In this document: positions 24,526-37,452 of the stretch, one piece after another
Numbering within the stretch: position 1 is the stretch's first letter
Layout: every line of letters starts with the position of its first letter
Notes under the pieces: model-generated
The model's database searches: none
The model's input: the letters and a program-made list of their open reading frames with translations, nothing else
Told to the model about the DNA's origin: nothing
Translations under genes and position numbers: made by a program
DNA from: Diadophis punctatus similis
Taxonomy: Eukaryota > Chordata > Lepidosauria > Squamata > Dipsadidae
Direction: 5' to 3'
Assembly (NCBI GenBank): GCA_023053685.1
Contig: JALIGW010000289.1
Location: forward strand, 1-64,000
DNA: 64,000 nt

Positions 24526-27500
24526 TTGACAAACACCTCAGAAAGGAAAAAGAAACACATATTCCTGTTCCCCACAGGCTGGAAAGCCGAATTCTCGCTT
24601 GATTTTCGATTCCGACCTTTCACTGAAGAGCTAGCCCAAGGTCTAACACAGCATTCGCATTATTTCTCAATTCAGCCCAAAAACATCACTTTTGGCAAAC
24701 ACCTCAGAAATGAAAAAGAAACACATATTCCTGTTCCCCATGAGCTGGAAAGCTGAATTCTCGCTCAATTTTTGATTCTGACCTTTCCCTGAAGAGCTAG
24801 CCCAAGGTCTAACACAGCATTCGCCTCATTTCTCAATTCAGCCCAAAAACATCACTTTTGACAAACACCTCAGAAATGAAAATGAAACACATATTCCTGT
24901 TCCCCACAGGCTGGAAAGCTGAATTCTCGCTTGATTTTTGATTCCGAGCCTACCCTGAAAAGCTAGCCCAAAGTCTAACACAGCATTCGCCTTAGGATTC
25001 AATTCAGCCCAAAAACATCACTTTTGACAAACACCTCAGAAATGAAAAAGAAACACATATTCCTGTTCCCCATGGGCTGGAAAGCCGAATTCTCGCTTGA
25101 TTATTGATTCTGACCTTTCCCTGAAGAGCTAGCCCAAGGTCTAACACAGCATTCGCCTTATTTCTCAATTCAGCCCAAAAATATCACTTTTGACAAACAC
25201 CTCAGAAATGAAAAAGAAACACATATTCCTGTTCCCCATGGGCTGGAAGCCGAATTCTCGCTTGATTTTCGATTACAAGCCTTCGCTGAAGAGCTAGCCC
25301 AAGTCTAACACTGCATTCTCCTTATTTCTCAATTCAGACCAAAAACATCACTTTTGACAAACACCTCAGAAATGAAAATGAAACACATATTCCTGTTCCC
25401 CACAGGCTGGAAAGCTGAATTCTCGCTTGATTTTTGATTCCGAGCCTACCCTGAAAAGCTAGCCCAAAGTCTAACACAGCATTCGCCTTAGGATTCAATT
25501 CAGCCCAAAAACATCACTTTTGACAAACACCTCAGAAATGAAAATGAAACACATATTCCTGTTCCCCACAGGCTGGAAAGCTGAATTCTCGCTTGATTTT
25601 TGATTCTGAGCCTACCCTGAAAAGCTAGCCCAAAGTCTAACACAGCATTCGCCTTAGGATTCAATTCAGCCCAAAAACATCACTTTTGACAAACACCTCA
25701 GAAATGAAAATGAAACACATATTCCTGTTCCCCACAGGCTGGAAAGCTGAATTCTCGCTTGATTTTTGATTCCGAGCCTACCCTGAAAAGCTAGCCCAAA
25801 GTCTAACACAGCATTCGCCTTATTTCTCAATTCAGCCCAAAAACATCACTTTTGACAAACACCTCAGAATGAAAAAGAAACACATATTCCTGTTCCCCAC
25901 AGGCTGGAAAGCCGAATTCTCGCTTGATTTTTGATTCCGACCTTTCCTGAAGACCTAGCCCAAGGTCTAACACAGCATTCGCCTTATTTCTCAATTCAGC
26001 CCAAAAACATCACTTTTGGCAAACACCTCAGAAATGAAAAAGAAACACATATTCCTGTTCCCCACGGGCTGGAAAGCCGAATTCTCGCTCAATTTTGATT
26101 CCGACCTTTCCCTGAAGAGCTAGCCCAAGGTCTAACACAGCATTCGCCTTATTTCTCAATTCAGCCCAAAAACATCACTTTTGACAAACACCTCAGAAAT
26201 GAAAATGAAACACATATTCCTGTTCCCCACAGGCTGGAAAGCTGAATTCTCGCTTGATTTTTGATTCCGAGCCTACCCTGAAAAGCTAGCCCAAAGTCTA
26301 AGCATTCGCCTTAGGATTCAATTCAGCCCAAAAACATCACTTTTGACAAACACCTCAGAAATGAAAAAGAAACACATATTCCTGTTCCCCACAGGCTGGA
26401 AAGCCGAATTCTCGCTTGATTTTTGATTCCGACCTTTCCCTGAAGACCTAGCCCAAGGTCTAACACAGCATTCGCCTTATTTCTCAATTCAGCCCAAAAA
26501 CATCACTTTTGGCAAACACCTCAGAAATGAAAAAGAAACACATATTCCTGTTCCCCACGGGCTGGAAAGCCGAATTCTCGCTCAATTTTTGATTCCGACC
26601 TTTCCCTGAAGAGCTAGCCCAAGGTCTAACACAGCATTCGCCTTATTTCTCAATTCAGCCCAAAAACATCACTTTTGACAAACACCTCAGAAATGAAAAT
26701 GAAACACATATTCCTGTTCCCCACAGGCTGGAAAGCTGAATTCTCGCTTGATTTTTGATTCCGAGCCTACCCTGAAAAGCTAGCCCAAAGTCTAACACAG
26801 CATTCGCCTTAGGATTCAATTCAGCCCAAAAACATCACTTTTGACAAACACCTCAGAAATGAAAAAGAAACACATATTCCTGTTCCCACGGGCTGGAAAG
26901 CCGAATTCTCGCTCAATTTTTGATTCCGACCTTTCCCTGAAGAGCTAGCCCAAGGTCTAACCCAGCATTCGCCTTATTTCTCAATTCAGCCCAAAAACAT
27001 CACTTTTGACAAACACCTCAGAAATGAAAAAGAAACACATATTCCTGTTCCCCATGGGCTGGAAAGCCGAATTCTCGCTTGATTATTCTGACCTTTCCCT
27101 GAAGAGCTAGCCCAAGGTCTAACACAGCATTCGCCTTATTTCTCAATTCAGCCCAAAAACATCACTTTTGACAAACACCTTAGAAATGAAAATGAAACAC
27201 ATATTCCTGTTCCCCACAGGCTGGAAAGCTGAATTCTCGCTTGATTTTTGATTCCGAGCCTACCCTGAAAAGCTAGCCCAAAGTCTAACACAGCATTCGC
27301 CTTAGGATTCAATTCAGCCCAAAAACATCACTTTTGACAAACACCTCAGAAATGAAAAAGAAACACATATTCCTGTTCCCCACGGGCTGGAAAGCCGAAT
27401 TCTCGCTCAATTTTTGATTCCGACCTTTCCCTGAAGAGCTTAGCCCAAGGTCTAACCCAGCATTCGCCTTATTTCTCAATTCAGCCCAAAAACATCACTT

Positions 27501-28166
27501 TTGACAAACACCTCAGAAATGAAAAAGAAACACATATTCCTGTTCCCCATGGGCTGGAAAGCCGAATTCTCGCTTGATTATTGATTCTGACCTTTCCCTG
27601 AAGAGCTAGCGCAAGGTCTAACTCAGCATTCGCCTTATTTCTCAATTCAGCCCAAAAAACATCACTTTTGACAAACACCTCAGAAATGAAAAAGAAACAC
27701 ATATTCCTGTTCCCCACGGGCTGGAAAGCCGAATTCTCGCTCAATTTTTGATTCCGACCTTTCCCTGAAGAGCTAGCCCTAGGTCTAACACAGCATTCGC
27801 CTCAGTTCTCAATTCAGCCAAAAAACATGACTTTTGACAAACACCTCAGAAATGAAAATGAAACACATATTCGTGTTCCGCACAGGCTGGAAAGCCGAAT
27901 TCTCGCTTGATTTTTGATTCCGACCTTTCCCTGAAGAGCTAGCCCAAGGTCTAACACAGCATTCGCCTTATTTCTCAATTCAGCCCAAAAACATCACTTT
28001 TGACAAACACCTCAGAAATGAAAATGAAACACATATTCCTGTTTCCCCACAGGCTGGAAAGCTGAATTCTCGCTTGATTTTTGATTCCGAGCCTACACTG
28101 AAAAGCTAGCCCAAAGTCTAACACAGCATTCGCCTTAGGATTCAATTCAGCCCAAAAACATCACTT
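24526..28166 (+). repeat. 15-monomer block, copy 2, expanded to 22 monomers
   Basis: Follows 20376-22865 at an offset of about 4150 bp, including the cagacc state of the I monomer at 25335. Seven extra monomers are present between about 26.2 and 27.3 kb, where the gaagacc, ttggc and J monomers occur a second time. The length is 22 x 166 minus 11 bp. Single-base indels begin here (near 25248, 25302, 25868, 25946, 26093, 26885, 27440, 27654, 28041), together with 4-bp losses near 26300 and 27087. Confidence 0.82.
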
Positions 28167-30487
28167 TTGACAAACACCTCAGAAATGAAAAAGAAACACA
28201 TATTCCTGTTCTCCACGGGCTGGAAAGCCGAATTCTCGCTTGATTTTCGATTCCAAGCCTTCCCTGAAGAGCTAGCCCAAGGTCTAACACAGCATTCGCC
28301 TTATTTCTCAATTCAGCCCAAAAACATCACTTTTGACAAACACCTCAGAAATGAAAAAGAAACACATATTCCTGTTCCCCACGGGCTGGAAAGCTGAATT
28401 CTCGCTCAATTTTTGATTCCGACCTTTCCCTGAAGAGCTAGCCCAAGGTCTAACACAGCATTCGCCTTATTTCTCAATTCAGCCCAAAAACATCACTTTG
28501 ACAAACACCTCAGAAATGAAAAATGAAACACATATTCCTGTTCCCCACAGGCTGGAAAGCTGAATTCTCGCTTGATTTTTGATTCCGAGCCTACCCTGAA
28601 AAGCTAGCCCAAAGTCTAACACAGCATTCGCCTTAGGATTCAATTCAGCCCAAAAACATCACTTTTGACAAACACCTCAGAAATGAAAATGAAACACATA
28701 TTCCTGTTCCCCACAGGATGGAAAGCTGAATTCTCGCTTGATTTTTGATTCCGAGCCTACCCTGAAAAGCTAGCCCAAAGTCTAACACAGCATTCGCCTT
28801 ATTTCTCAATTCAGCCCAAAAACATCACTTTTGACAAACACCTCAGAAAGGAAAAAGAAACACATATTCCTGTTCCCCACGGGCTGGAAAGCCGAATTCT
28901 CGCTTGATTTTCGATTCCAAGCCTTCCCTGAAGAGCTAGCCCAAGGTCTAACACAGCATTCGCCTTATTTCTCAATTCAGCCCAAAAACATCACTTTTGA
29001 CAAACACCTCAGAAATGAAAAAGAACACATATTCCTGTTCCCCACGGGCTGGAAAGCTGAATTCTCGCTCAATTTTTGATTCCGACCTTTCCCTGAAGAG
29101 CTAGCCCAAGGTCTAACACAGCATTCGCCTTATTTCTCAATTCAGCCCAAAAACATCACTTTTGACAAACACCTCAGAAATGAAAATGAAACACATATTC
29201 CTGTTCCCCACAGGCTGGAAAGCTGAATTCTCGCTTGATTTTTGATTCCGAGCCTACCCTGAAAAGCTAGCCCAAAGTCTAACACAGCATTCGCCTTAGG
29301 ATTCAATTCAGCCCAAAAACATCACTTTTGACAAACACCTCAGAAATGAAAAAGAAACACATATTCCTGTTCTCCACGGGCTGGAAAGCCGAATTCTCGC
29401 TTGATTTTCGATTCCAAGCCTTCCCTGAAGAGCTAGCCCAAGGTCTAACACAGCATTCGCCTTATTTCTCAATTCAGCCCAAAAACATCACTTTTGACAA
29501 ATACCTCAGAAATGAAAAAGAAACACATATTCCTGTTCCCCACGGGCTGGAAAGCTGAATTCTCGCTCAATTTTTGATTCCGACCTTTCCCTGAAGAGCT
29601 AGCCCAAGGTCTAACACAGCATTCGCCTTATTTCTCAATTCAGCCCAAAAACATCACTTTTGACAAACACCTCAGAAATGAAAATGAAACACATATTCCT
29701 GTTCCCCACAGGCTGGAAAGCTGAATTCTCGCTTGATTTTTGATTCCGAGCCTACCCTGAAAAGCTAGCCCAAAGTCTAACACAGCATTCGCCTTAGGAT
29801 TCAATTCAGCCCAAAAACATCACTTTTGACAAACACCTCAGAAATGAAAATGAAACACATATTCCTGTTCCCCACAGGATGGAAAGCTGATTCTCGCTTG
29901 ATTATTGATTCTGACCTTTCCCTGAAGAGCTAGCGCAAGGTCTAACTCAGCATTCGCCTTATTTCTCAATTCAGCCCAAAAACATCACTTTTGACAAACA
30001 CCTCAGAAATGAAAAAGAAACACATATTCCTGTTCCCCACGGGCTGGAAAGCCGAATTCTCGCTCAATTTTGATTCCGACCTTTCCCTGAAGAGCTAGCC
30101 CTAGGTCTAACACAGCATTCGCCTCAGTTCTCAATTCAGCCAAAAAACATGACTTTTGACAAACACCTCAGAAATGAAAATGAAACACATATTCGTGTTC
30201 CGCACAGGCTGGAAAGCCGAATTCTCGCTTGATTTTTGATTCCGACCTTTCCCTGAAGAGCTAGCCCAAGGTCTAACACAGCATTCGCCTTATTTCTCAA
30301 TTCAGCCCAAAAACATCACTTTTGACAAACACCTCAGAAATGAAAATGAAACACATATTCCTGTTCCCCACAGGCTGGAAAGCTGAATTCTCGCTTGATT
30401 TTTGATTCCGAGCCTACACTGAAAAGCTAGCCCAAAGTCTAACACAGCATTCGCCTTAGGATTCAATTCAGCCCAAAAACATCACTT
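28167..30487 (+). repeat. 11-monomer block, copy 1, plus three trailing monomers
   Basis: The order A-B-J-D-E/A hybrid-B-J-A-B-J-D starts at 28167. The second B (29494) carries the private state acaaatacctc. The last D monomer (29826) switches part-way into an M-like sequence (gattattgattctgac, gcgcaagg), and N-, O- and P-type monomers follow. Single-base indels are seen near 28498, 28520, 29024, 29890 and 30070. The same 11-monomer order is found at 30488 and 41931. Confidence 0.85.
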
Positions 30488-32309
30488 TTGACAAACACCT
30501 CAGAAATGAAAAGAAACACATATTCCTGTTCTCCACGGGCTGGAAAGCCGAATTCTCGCTTGATTTTCGATTCCAAGCCTTCCATGAAGAGCTAGCCCAA
30601 GGTCTAACACAGCATTCGCCTTATTTCTCAATTCAGCCCAAAAACATCACTTTTGACAAACACCTCAGAAATGAAAAAGAAACACATATTCCTGTTCCCC
30701 ACGGGCTGGAAAGCTGAATTCTCGCTCAATTTTTGATTCCGACCTTTCCCTGAGAGCTAGCCCAAGGTCTAACACAGCATTCGCCTTATTTCTCAATTCA
30801 GCCCAAAAACATCACTTTTGACAAACACCTCAGAAATGAAAATGAAACACATATTCCTGTTCCCCACAGGCTGGAAAGCTGAATTCTCGCTTGATTTTTT
30901 GATTCCGAGCCTACCCTGAAAAGCTAGCCCAAAGTCTAACACAGCATTCGCCTTAGGATTCAATTCAGCCAAAAACATCACTTTGACAAACACCTCAGAA
31001 ATGAAAATGAAACACATATTCCTGTTCCCCACAGGATGGAAAGCTGAATTCTCGCTTGATTTTTGATTCCGAGCCTACCCTGAAAAGCTAGCCCAAAGTC
31101 TAACACAGCATTCGCCTTATTTCTCAATTCAGCCCAAAAACATCACTTTTGACAAACACCTCAGAAAGGAAAAAGAAACACATATTCCTGTTCCCCACGG
31201 GCTGGAAAGCCGAATTCTCGCTTGATTTTCGATTCCAAGCCTTCCCTGAAGAGCTAGCCCAAGGTCTAACACAGCATTCGCCTTATTTCTCAATTCAGCC
31301 CAAAAACATCACTTTTGACAAACACCTCAGAAATGAAAAAGAAACACATATTCCTGTTCCCCACGGGCTGGAAAGCTGAATTCTCGCTCAATTTTTGATT
31401 CCGACCTTTCCCTGAAGAGCTAGCCCAAGGTCTAACACAGCATTCGCCTTATTTCTCAATTCAGCCCAAAAACATCACTTTTGACAAACACCTCAGAAAT
31501 GAAAATGAAACACATATTCCTGTTCCCCACAGGCTGGAAAGCTGAATTCTCGCTTGATTTTTGATTCCGAGCCTACCCTGAAAAGCTAGCCCAAAGTCTA
31601 ACACAGCATTCGCCTTAGGATTCAATTCAGCCCAAAAACATCACTTTTGACAAACACCTCAGAAATGAAAAAGAAACACATATTCCTGTTCTCCACGGGC
31701 TGAAAGCCGAATTCTCGCTTGATTTTCGATTCCAAGCCTTCCCTGAAGAGCTAGCCCAAGGTCTAACACAGCATTCGCCTTATTTCTCAATTCAGCCCAA
31801 AAACATCACTTTTGACAAATACCTCAGAAATGAAAAAGAAACACATATTCCTGTTCCCCACGGGCTGGAAAGCTGAATTCTCGCTCAATTTTTGATTCCG
31901 ACCTTTCCCTGAAGAGCTAGCCCAAGGTCTAACACAGCATTCGCCTTATTTCTCAATTCAGCCCAAAAACATCACTTTTGACAAACACCTCAGAAATGAA
32001 AATGAAACACATATTCCTGTTCCCCACAGGCTGGAAAGCTGAATTCTCGCTTGATTTTTGATTCCGAGCCTACCCTGAAAAGCTAGCCCAAAGTCTAACA
32101 CAGCATTCGCCTTAGGATTCAATTCAGCCCAAAACATCACATTTTGACAAACACCTCAGAAATGAAAATGAAACACATATTCCTGTTCCCCACAGGATGG
32201 AAAGCTGAATTCTCGCTTGATTTTTGATTCCGAGCCTACCCTGAAAAGCTAGCCCAAAGTCTAACACAGCATTCGCCTTATTTCTCAATTCAGCCCAAAA
32301 ACATCACTT
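30488..32309 (+). repeat. 11-monomer block, copy 2
   Basis: The order A-B-J-D-hybrid-B-J-A-B-J-D is as at 28167, again with acaaatacctc in the second B monomer (31812). Single-base indels occur near 30510, 30753, 30897, 30971, 30982, 31702, 32131 and 32141. The homologous positions of the third copy (41931-43756) are intact. Confidence 0.85.
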
Positions 32310-33137
32310 TTGACAAACACCTCAGAAAGGAAAAAGAAACACATATTCCTGTTCCCCACGGGCTGGAAAGCCGAATTCTCGCTCGATTTTTGATTCCGAC
32401 CTTTCCCTGAAGAGCTAGCCCTAGGTCTAACACAGCATTCGCCTCAGTTCTCAATTCAGCCAAAAACATGACTTTTGACAAACACCTCAGAAATGAAAAT
32501 GAAACACATATTCCTGTTCCCCACAGGCTGGAAAGCTGAATTCTCGCTTGATTATTGATTCCGAGCCTACCCTGAAAAGCTAGCCCAAAGTCTAACACAG
32601 CATTCGCCTTAGGATTCAATTCAGCCCAAAAACATCACTTTTGACAAACACCTCAGAAATGAAAAAGAAACACATATTCCTGTTCCCCATGGGCTGGAAA
32701 GCCGAATTCTCGCTTGATTATTGATTCTGACCTTTCCCTGAAGAGCTAGCCCAAGGTCTAACACAGCATTCGCCTTATTTCTCAATTCAGCCCAAAAATA
32801 TCACTTTTGACAAACACCTCAGAAATGAAAAAGAAACACATATTCCTGTTCCCCATGGGCTGGAAAGCCGAATTCTCGCTTGATTTTCGATTACAAGCCT
32901 TCGCTGAAGAGCTAGCCCAAAGTCTAACACTGCATTCTCCTTATTTCTCATTCGGCCCAAAAACATCACTTTTGACAAACACCTCAGAAATGAAAATGAA
33001 ACACATATTCCTGTTCCCCACAGGCTGGAAAGCTGAATTCTCGCTTGATTTTTGATTCCGAGCCTACCCTGAAAAGCTAGCCCAAAGTCTAACACAGCAT
33101 TCGCCTTAGGATTCAATTCAGCCCAAAAACATCACTT
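32310..33137 (+). repeat. Five-monomer segment K-G-H-I-J
   Basis: The first monomer (K) combines the E-type head (cagaaagg, cacggg) with an N-type tail (ccctagg, cctcagttctc) and has the rare gctcgattttt at 32381. G, H, I (cattcggccc with a lost A near 32951) and J follow. The same order K-G-H-I-J is found at 36623-37452. Indels lie near 32466 and 32951. Confidence 0.85.
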
Positions 33138-34796
33138 TTGACAAACACCTCAGAAATGAAAAAGAAACACATATTCCTGTTCTCCACGGGCTGGAAAGCC
33201 GAATTCTCGCTTGATTTTCGATTCCAAGCCTTCCCTGAAGAGCTAGCCCAAGGTCTAACACAGCATTCGCCTTATTTCTCAATTCAGCCCAAAAACATCA
33301 CTTTTGACAAACACCTCAGAAATGAAAAAGAAACACATATTCCTGTTCCCCACGGGCTGGAAAGCTGAATTCTCGCTCAATTTTTGATTCCGACCTTTCC
33401 CTGAAGAGCTAGCCCAAGGTCTAACACAGCATTCGCCTTATTTCTCAATTCAGCCCAAAAACATCACTTTTGACAAACACCTCAGAAATGAAAAAGAAAC
33501 ACATATTCCTGTTCCCCACAGGCTGGAAAGCTGAATTCTCGCTTGATTTTTGATTCCGAGCCTACCCTGAAAAGCTAGCCCAAAGTCTAACACAGCATTC
33601 GCCTTAGGATTCAATTCAGCCCAAAAACATCACTTTTGACAAACACCTCAGAAATGAAAATGAAACACATATTCCTGTTCCCCACAGGATGGAAAGCTGA
33701 ATTCTCGCTTGATTTTGATTCCGAGCCTACCCTGAAAAGCTAGCCCAAAGTCTAACACAGCATTCGCCTTATTTCTCAATTCAGCCCAAAAACATCACTT
33801 TTGACAAACACCTCAGAAAGGAAAAAGAAACACATATTCCTGTTCCCCACGGGCTGGAAAGCCGAATTCTCGCTTGATTTTCGATTCCGACCTTTCACTG
33901 AAGAGCTAGCCCAAGGTCTAACACAGCATTCGCATTATTTCTCAATTCAGCCCAAAAACATCACTTTTGGCAAACACCTCAGAAATGAAAAAGAAACACA
34001 TATTCCTGTTCCCCATGGGCTGGAAAGCTGAATTCTCGCTCAATTTTTGATTCTGACCTTTCCCTGAAGAGCTAGCCCAAGGTCTAACACAGCATTCGCC
34101 TCATTTCTCAATTCAGCCCAAAAACATCACTTTTGACAAACACCTCAGAAATGAAAATGAAACACATATTCCTGTTCCCCACAGGCTGGAAAGCTGAATT
34201 CTCGCTTGATTATTGATTCCGAGCCTACCCTGAAAAGCTAGCCCAAAGTCTAACACAGCATTCGCCTTAGGATTCAATTCAGCCCAAAAACATCACTTTT
34301 GACAAACACCTCAGAAATGAAAAAGAAACACATATTCCTGTTCCCCATGGGCTGGAAAGCCGAATTCTCGCTTGATTATTGATTCTGACCTTTCCCTGAA
34401 GAGCTAGCCCAAGGTCTAACACAGCATTCGCCTTATTTCTCAATTCAGCCCAAAAATATCACTTTTGACAAACACCTCAGAAATGAAAAAGAAACACATA
34501 TTCCTGTTCCCCATGGGCTGGAAAGCCGAATTCTCGCTTGATTTTCGATTACAAGCCTTCGCTGAAGAGCTAGCCCAAAGTCTAACACTGCATTCTCCTT
34601 ATTTCTCAATTCGGCCCAAAAACATCACTTTTGACAAACACCTCAGAAATGAAAATGAAACACATATTCCTGTTCCCCACAGGCTGGAAAGCTGAATTCT
34701 CGCTTGATTTTTGATTCCGAGCCTACCCTGAAAAGCTAGCCCAAAGTCTAACACAGCATTCGCCTTAGGATTCAATTCAGCCCAAAAACATCACTT
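33138..34796 (+). repeat. 10-monomer higher-order repeat, copy 1 (1659 bp)
   Basis: Full A-B-C-D-E-F-G-H-I-J order. It is 1 bp short because of a lost T near 33716 in the D monomer (gattttgattcc). It is directly followed by a second complete copy, so these two form a true tandem pair of higher-order units. Confidence 0.92.
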
Positions 34797-36456
34797 TTGA
34801 CAAACACCTCAGAAATGAAAAAGAAACACATATTCCTGTTCTCCACGGGCTGGAAAGCCGAATTCTCGCTTGATTTTCGATTCCAAGCCTTCCCTGAAGA
34901 GCTAGCCCAAGGTCTAACACAGCATTCGCCTTATTTCTCAATTCAGCCCAAAAACATCACTTTTGACAAACACCTCAGAAATGAAAAAGAAACACATATT
35001 CCTGTTCCCCACGGGCTGGAAAGCTGAATTCTCGCTCAATTTTTGATTCCGACCTTTCCCTGAAGAGCTAGCCCAAGGTCTAACACAGCATTCGCCTTAT
35101 TTCTCAATTCAGCCCAAAAACATCACTTTTGACAAACACCTCAGAAATGAAAAAGAAACACATATTCCTGTTCCCCACAGGCTGGAAAGCTGAATTCTCG
35201 CTTGATTTTTGATTCCGAGCCTACCCTGAAAAGCTAGCCCAAAGTCTAACACAGCATTCGCCTTAGGATTCAATTCAGCCCAAAAACATCACTTTTGACA
35301 AACACCTCAGAAATGAAAATGAAACACATATTCCTGTTCCCCACAGGATGGAAAGCTGAATTCTCGCTTGATTTTTGATTCCGAGCCTACCCTGAAAAGC
35401 TAGCCCAAAGTCTAACACAGCATTCGCCTTATTTCTCAATTCAGCCCAAAAACATCACTTTTGACAAACACCTCAGAAAGGAAAAAGAAACACATATTCC
35501 TGTTCCCCACGGGCTGGAAAGCCGAATTCTCGCTTGATTTTCGATTCCGACCTTTCACTGAAGAGCTAGCCCAAGGTCTAACACAGCATTCGCATTATTT
35601 CTCAATTCAGCCCAAAAACATCACTTTTGGCAAACACCTCAGAAATGAAAAAGAAACACATATTCCTGTTCCCCATGGGCTGGAAAGCTGAATTCTCGCT
35701 CAATTTTTGATTCTGACCTTTCCCTGAAGAGCTAGCCCAAGGTCTAACACAGCATTCGCCTCATTTCTCAATTCAGCCCAAAAACATCACTTTTGACAAA
35801 CACCTCAGAAATGAAAATGAAACACATATTCCTGTTCCCCACAGGCTGGAAAGCTGAATTCTCGCTTGATTATTGATTCCGAGCCTACCCTGAAAAGCTA
35901 GCCCAAAGTCTAACACAGCATTCGCCTTAGGATTCAATTCAGCCCAAAAACATCACTTTTGACAAACACCTCAGAAATGAAAAAGAAACACATATTCCTG
36001 TTCCCCATGGGCTGGAAAGCCGAATTCTCGCTTGATTATTGATTCTGACCTTTCCCTGAAGAGCTAGCCCAAGGTCTAACACAGCATTCGCCTTATTTCT
36101 CAATTCAGCCCAAAAATATCACTTTTGACAAACACCTCAGAAATGAAAAAGAAACACATATTCCTGTTCCCCATGGGCTGGAAAGCCGAATTCTCGCTTG
36201 ATTTTCGATTACAAGCCTTCGCTGAAGAGCTAGCCCAAAGTCTAACACTGCATTCTCCTTATTTCTCAATTCGGCCCAAAAACATCACTTTTGACAAACA
36301 CCTCAGAAATGAAAATGAAACACATATTCCTGTTCCCCACAGGCTGGAAAGCTGAATTCTCGCTTGATTTTTGATTCCGAGCCTACCCTGAAAAGCTAGC
36401 CCAAAGTCTAACACAGCATTCGCCTTAGGATTCAATTCAGCCCAAAAACATCACTT
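34797..36456 (+). repeat. 10-monomer higher-order repeat, copy 2 (1660 bp, reference)
   Basis: A 34797, B 34963, C 35129, D 35295, E 35461, F 35627, G 35793, H 35959, I 36125, J 36291. Every monomer is exactly 166 bp. Apart from the 1-bp loss in copy 1, I saw no difference between the two tandem copies when reading them side by side, although monomers inside one unit differ at many positions. That contrast is the defining mark of a higher-order repeat. Confidence 0.93.
34963..35128 (+). repeat. Representative full-length monomer (type B), 166 bp
   Basis: This copy is a good reference for the unit because it has no indel and few private changes. Variable positions, numbered in the monomer: 20 (t/g), 26 (a/t), 40 (c/g), 46 (c/t), 47 (c/g), 50-51 (cg/tg/ca), 63-64 (cg/tg/ca), 71-72 (cg/tg), 75-76 (ca/tg/cg), 80 (t/a), 82 (t/c), 87-89, 91, 93, 95, 103, 105, 111, 113, 115, 123 and 136-141. 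Positions 136-141 define three tail types: ttatttctc, ttaggattc and tcagttctc. The numbering was obtained by counting this copy base by base. Confidence 0.95.
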
Positions 36457-37452
36457 TTGACAAACACCTCAGAAATGAAAATGAAACACATATTCCTGTT
36501 CCCCACAGGATGGAAAGCTGAATTCTCGCTTGATTTTTGATTCCGAGCCTACCCTGAAAAGCTAGCCCAAAGTCTAACACAGCATTCGCCTTATTTCTCA
36601 ATTCAGCCCAAAAACATCACTTTTGACAAACACCTCAGAAAGGAAAAAGAAACACATATTCCTGTTCCCCACGGGCTGGAAAGCCGAATTCTCGCTCGAT
36701 TTTTGATTCCGACCTTTCCCTGAAGAGCTAGCCCTAGGTCTAACACAGCATTCGCCTCAGATCTCAATTCAGCCAAAAAACATGACTTTTGACAAACACC
36801 TCAGAAATGAAAATGAAACACATATTCCTGTTCCCCACAGGCTGGAAAGCTGAATTCTCGCTTGATTATTGATTCCGAGCCTACCCTGAAAAGCTAGCCC
36901 AAAGTCTAACACAGCATTCGCCTTAGGATTCAATTCAGCCCAAAAACATCACTTTTGACAAACACCTCAGAAATGAAAAAGAAACACATATTCCTGTTCC
37001 CCATGGGCTGGAAAGCCGAATTCTCGCTTGATTATTGATTCTGACCTTTCCCTGAAGAGCTAGCCCAAGGTCTAACACAGCATTCGCCTTATTTCTCAAT
37101 TCAGCCCAAAAATATCACTTTTGACAAACACCTCAGAAATGAAAAAGAAACACATATTCCTGTTCCCCATGGGCTGGAAAGCCGAATTCTCGCTTGATTT
37201 TCGATTACAAGCCTTCGCTGAAGAGCTAGCCCAAAGTCTAACACTGCATTCTCCTTATTTCTCAATTCGGCCCAAAAACATCACTTTTGACAAACACCTC
37301 AGAAATGAAAATGAAACACATATTCCTGTTCCCCACAGGCTGGAAAGCTGAATTCTCGCTTGATTTTTGATTCCGAGCCTACCCTGAAAAGCTAGCCCAA
37401 AGTCTAACACAGCATTCGCCTTAGGATTCAATTCAGCCCAAAAACATCACTT
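36457..37452 (+). repeat. Six-monomer derived higher-order unit D-K-G-H-I-J
   Basis: After J the order jumps to D (36457), skipping A-B-C, then to the K hybrid (36623, with gctcgattttt at 36694 and cctcagatctc) in place of E-F, then G, H, I, J. The length is exactly 6 x 166. It can be derived from the 10-monomer unit by in-register exchange with an array containing K. Confidence 0.88.

Noticed and set aside
2298..33116. Reverse-strand open frames of 60-109 codons
   Set aside because: They are complementary readings of the same monomers; several owe their length to single-base indels in the 25-33 kb interval. No family resemblance or conserved start context is visible.
34963..35128. Short dyad tcaatttttga and other small inverted repeats as cruciform or protein sites
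   Set aside because: The arms are only 4 bp and are lost in the equally common gcttgattttt monomers, so there is no sign that the dyad is kept.
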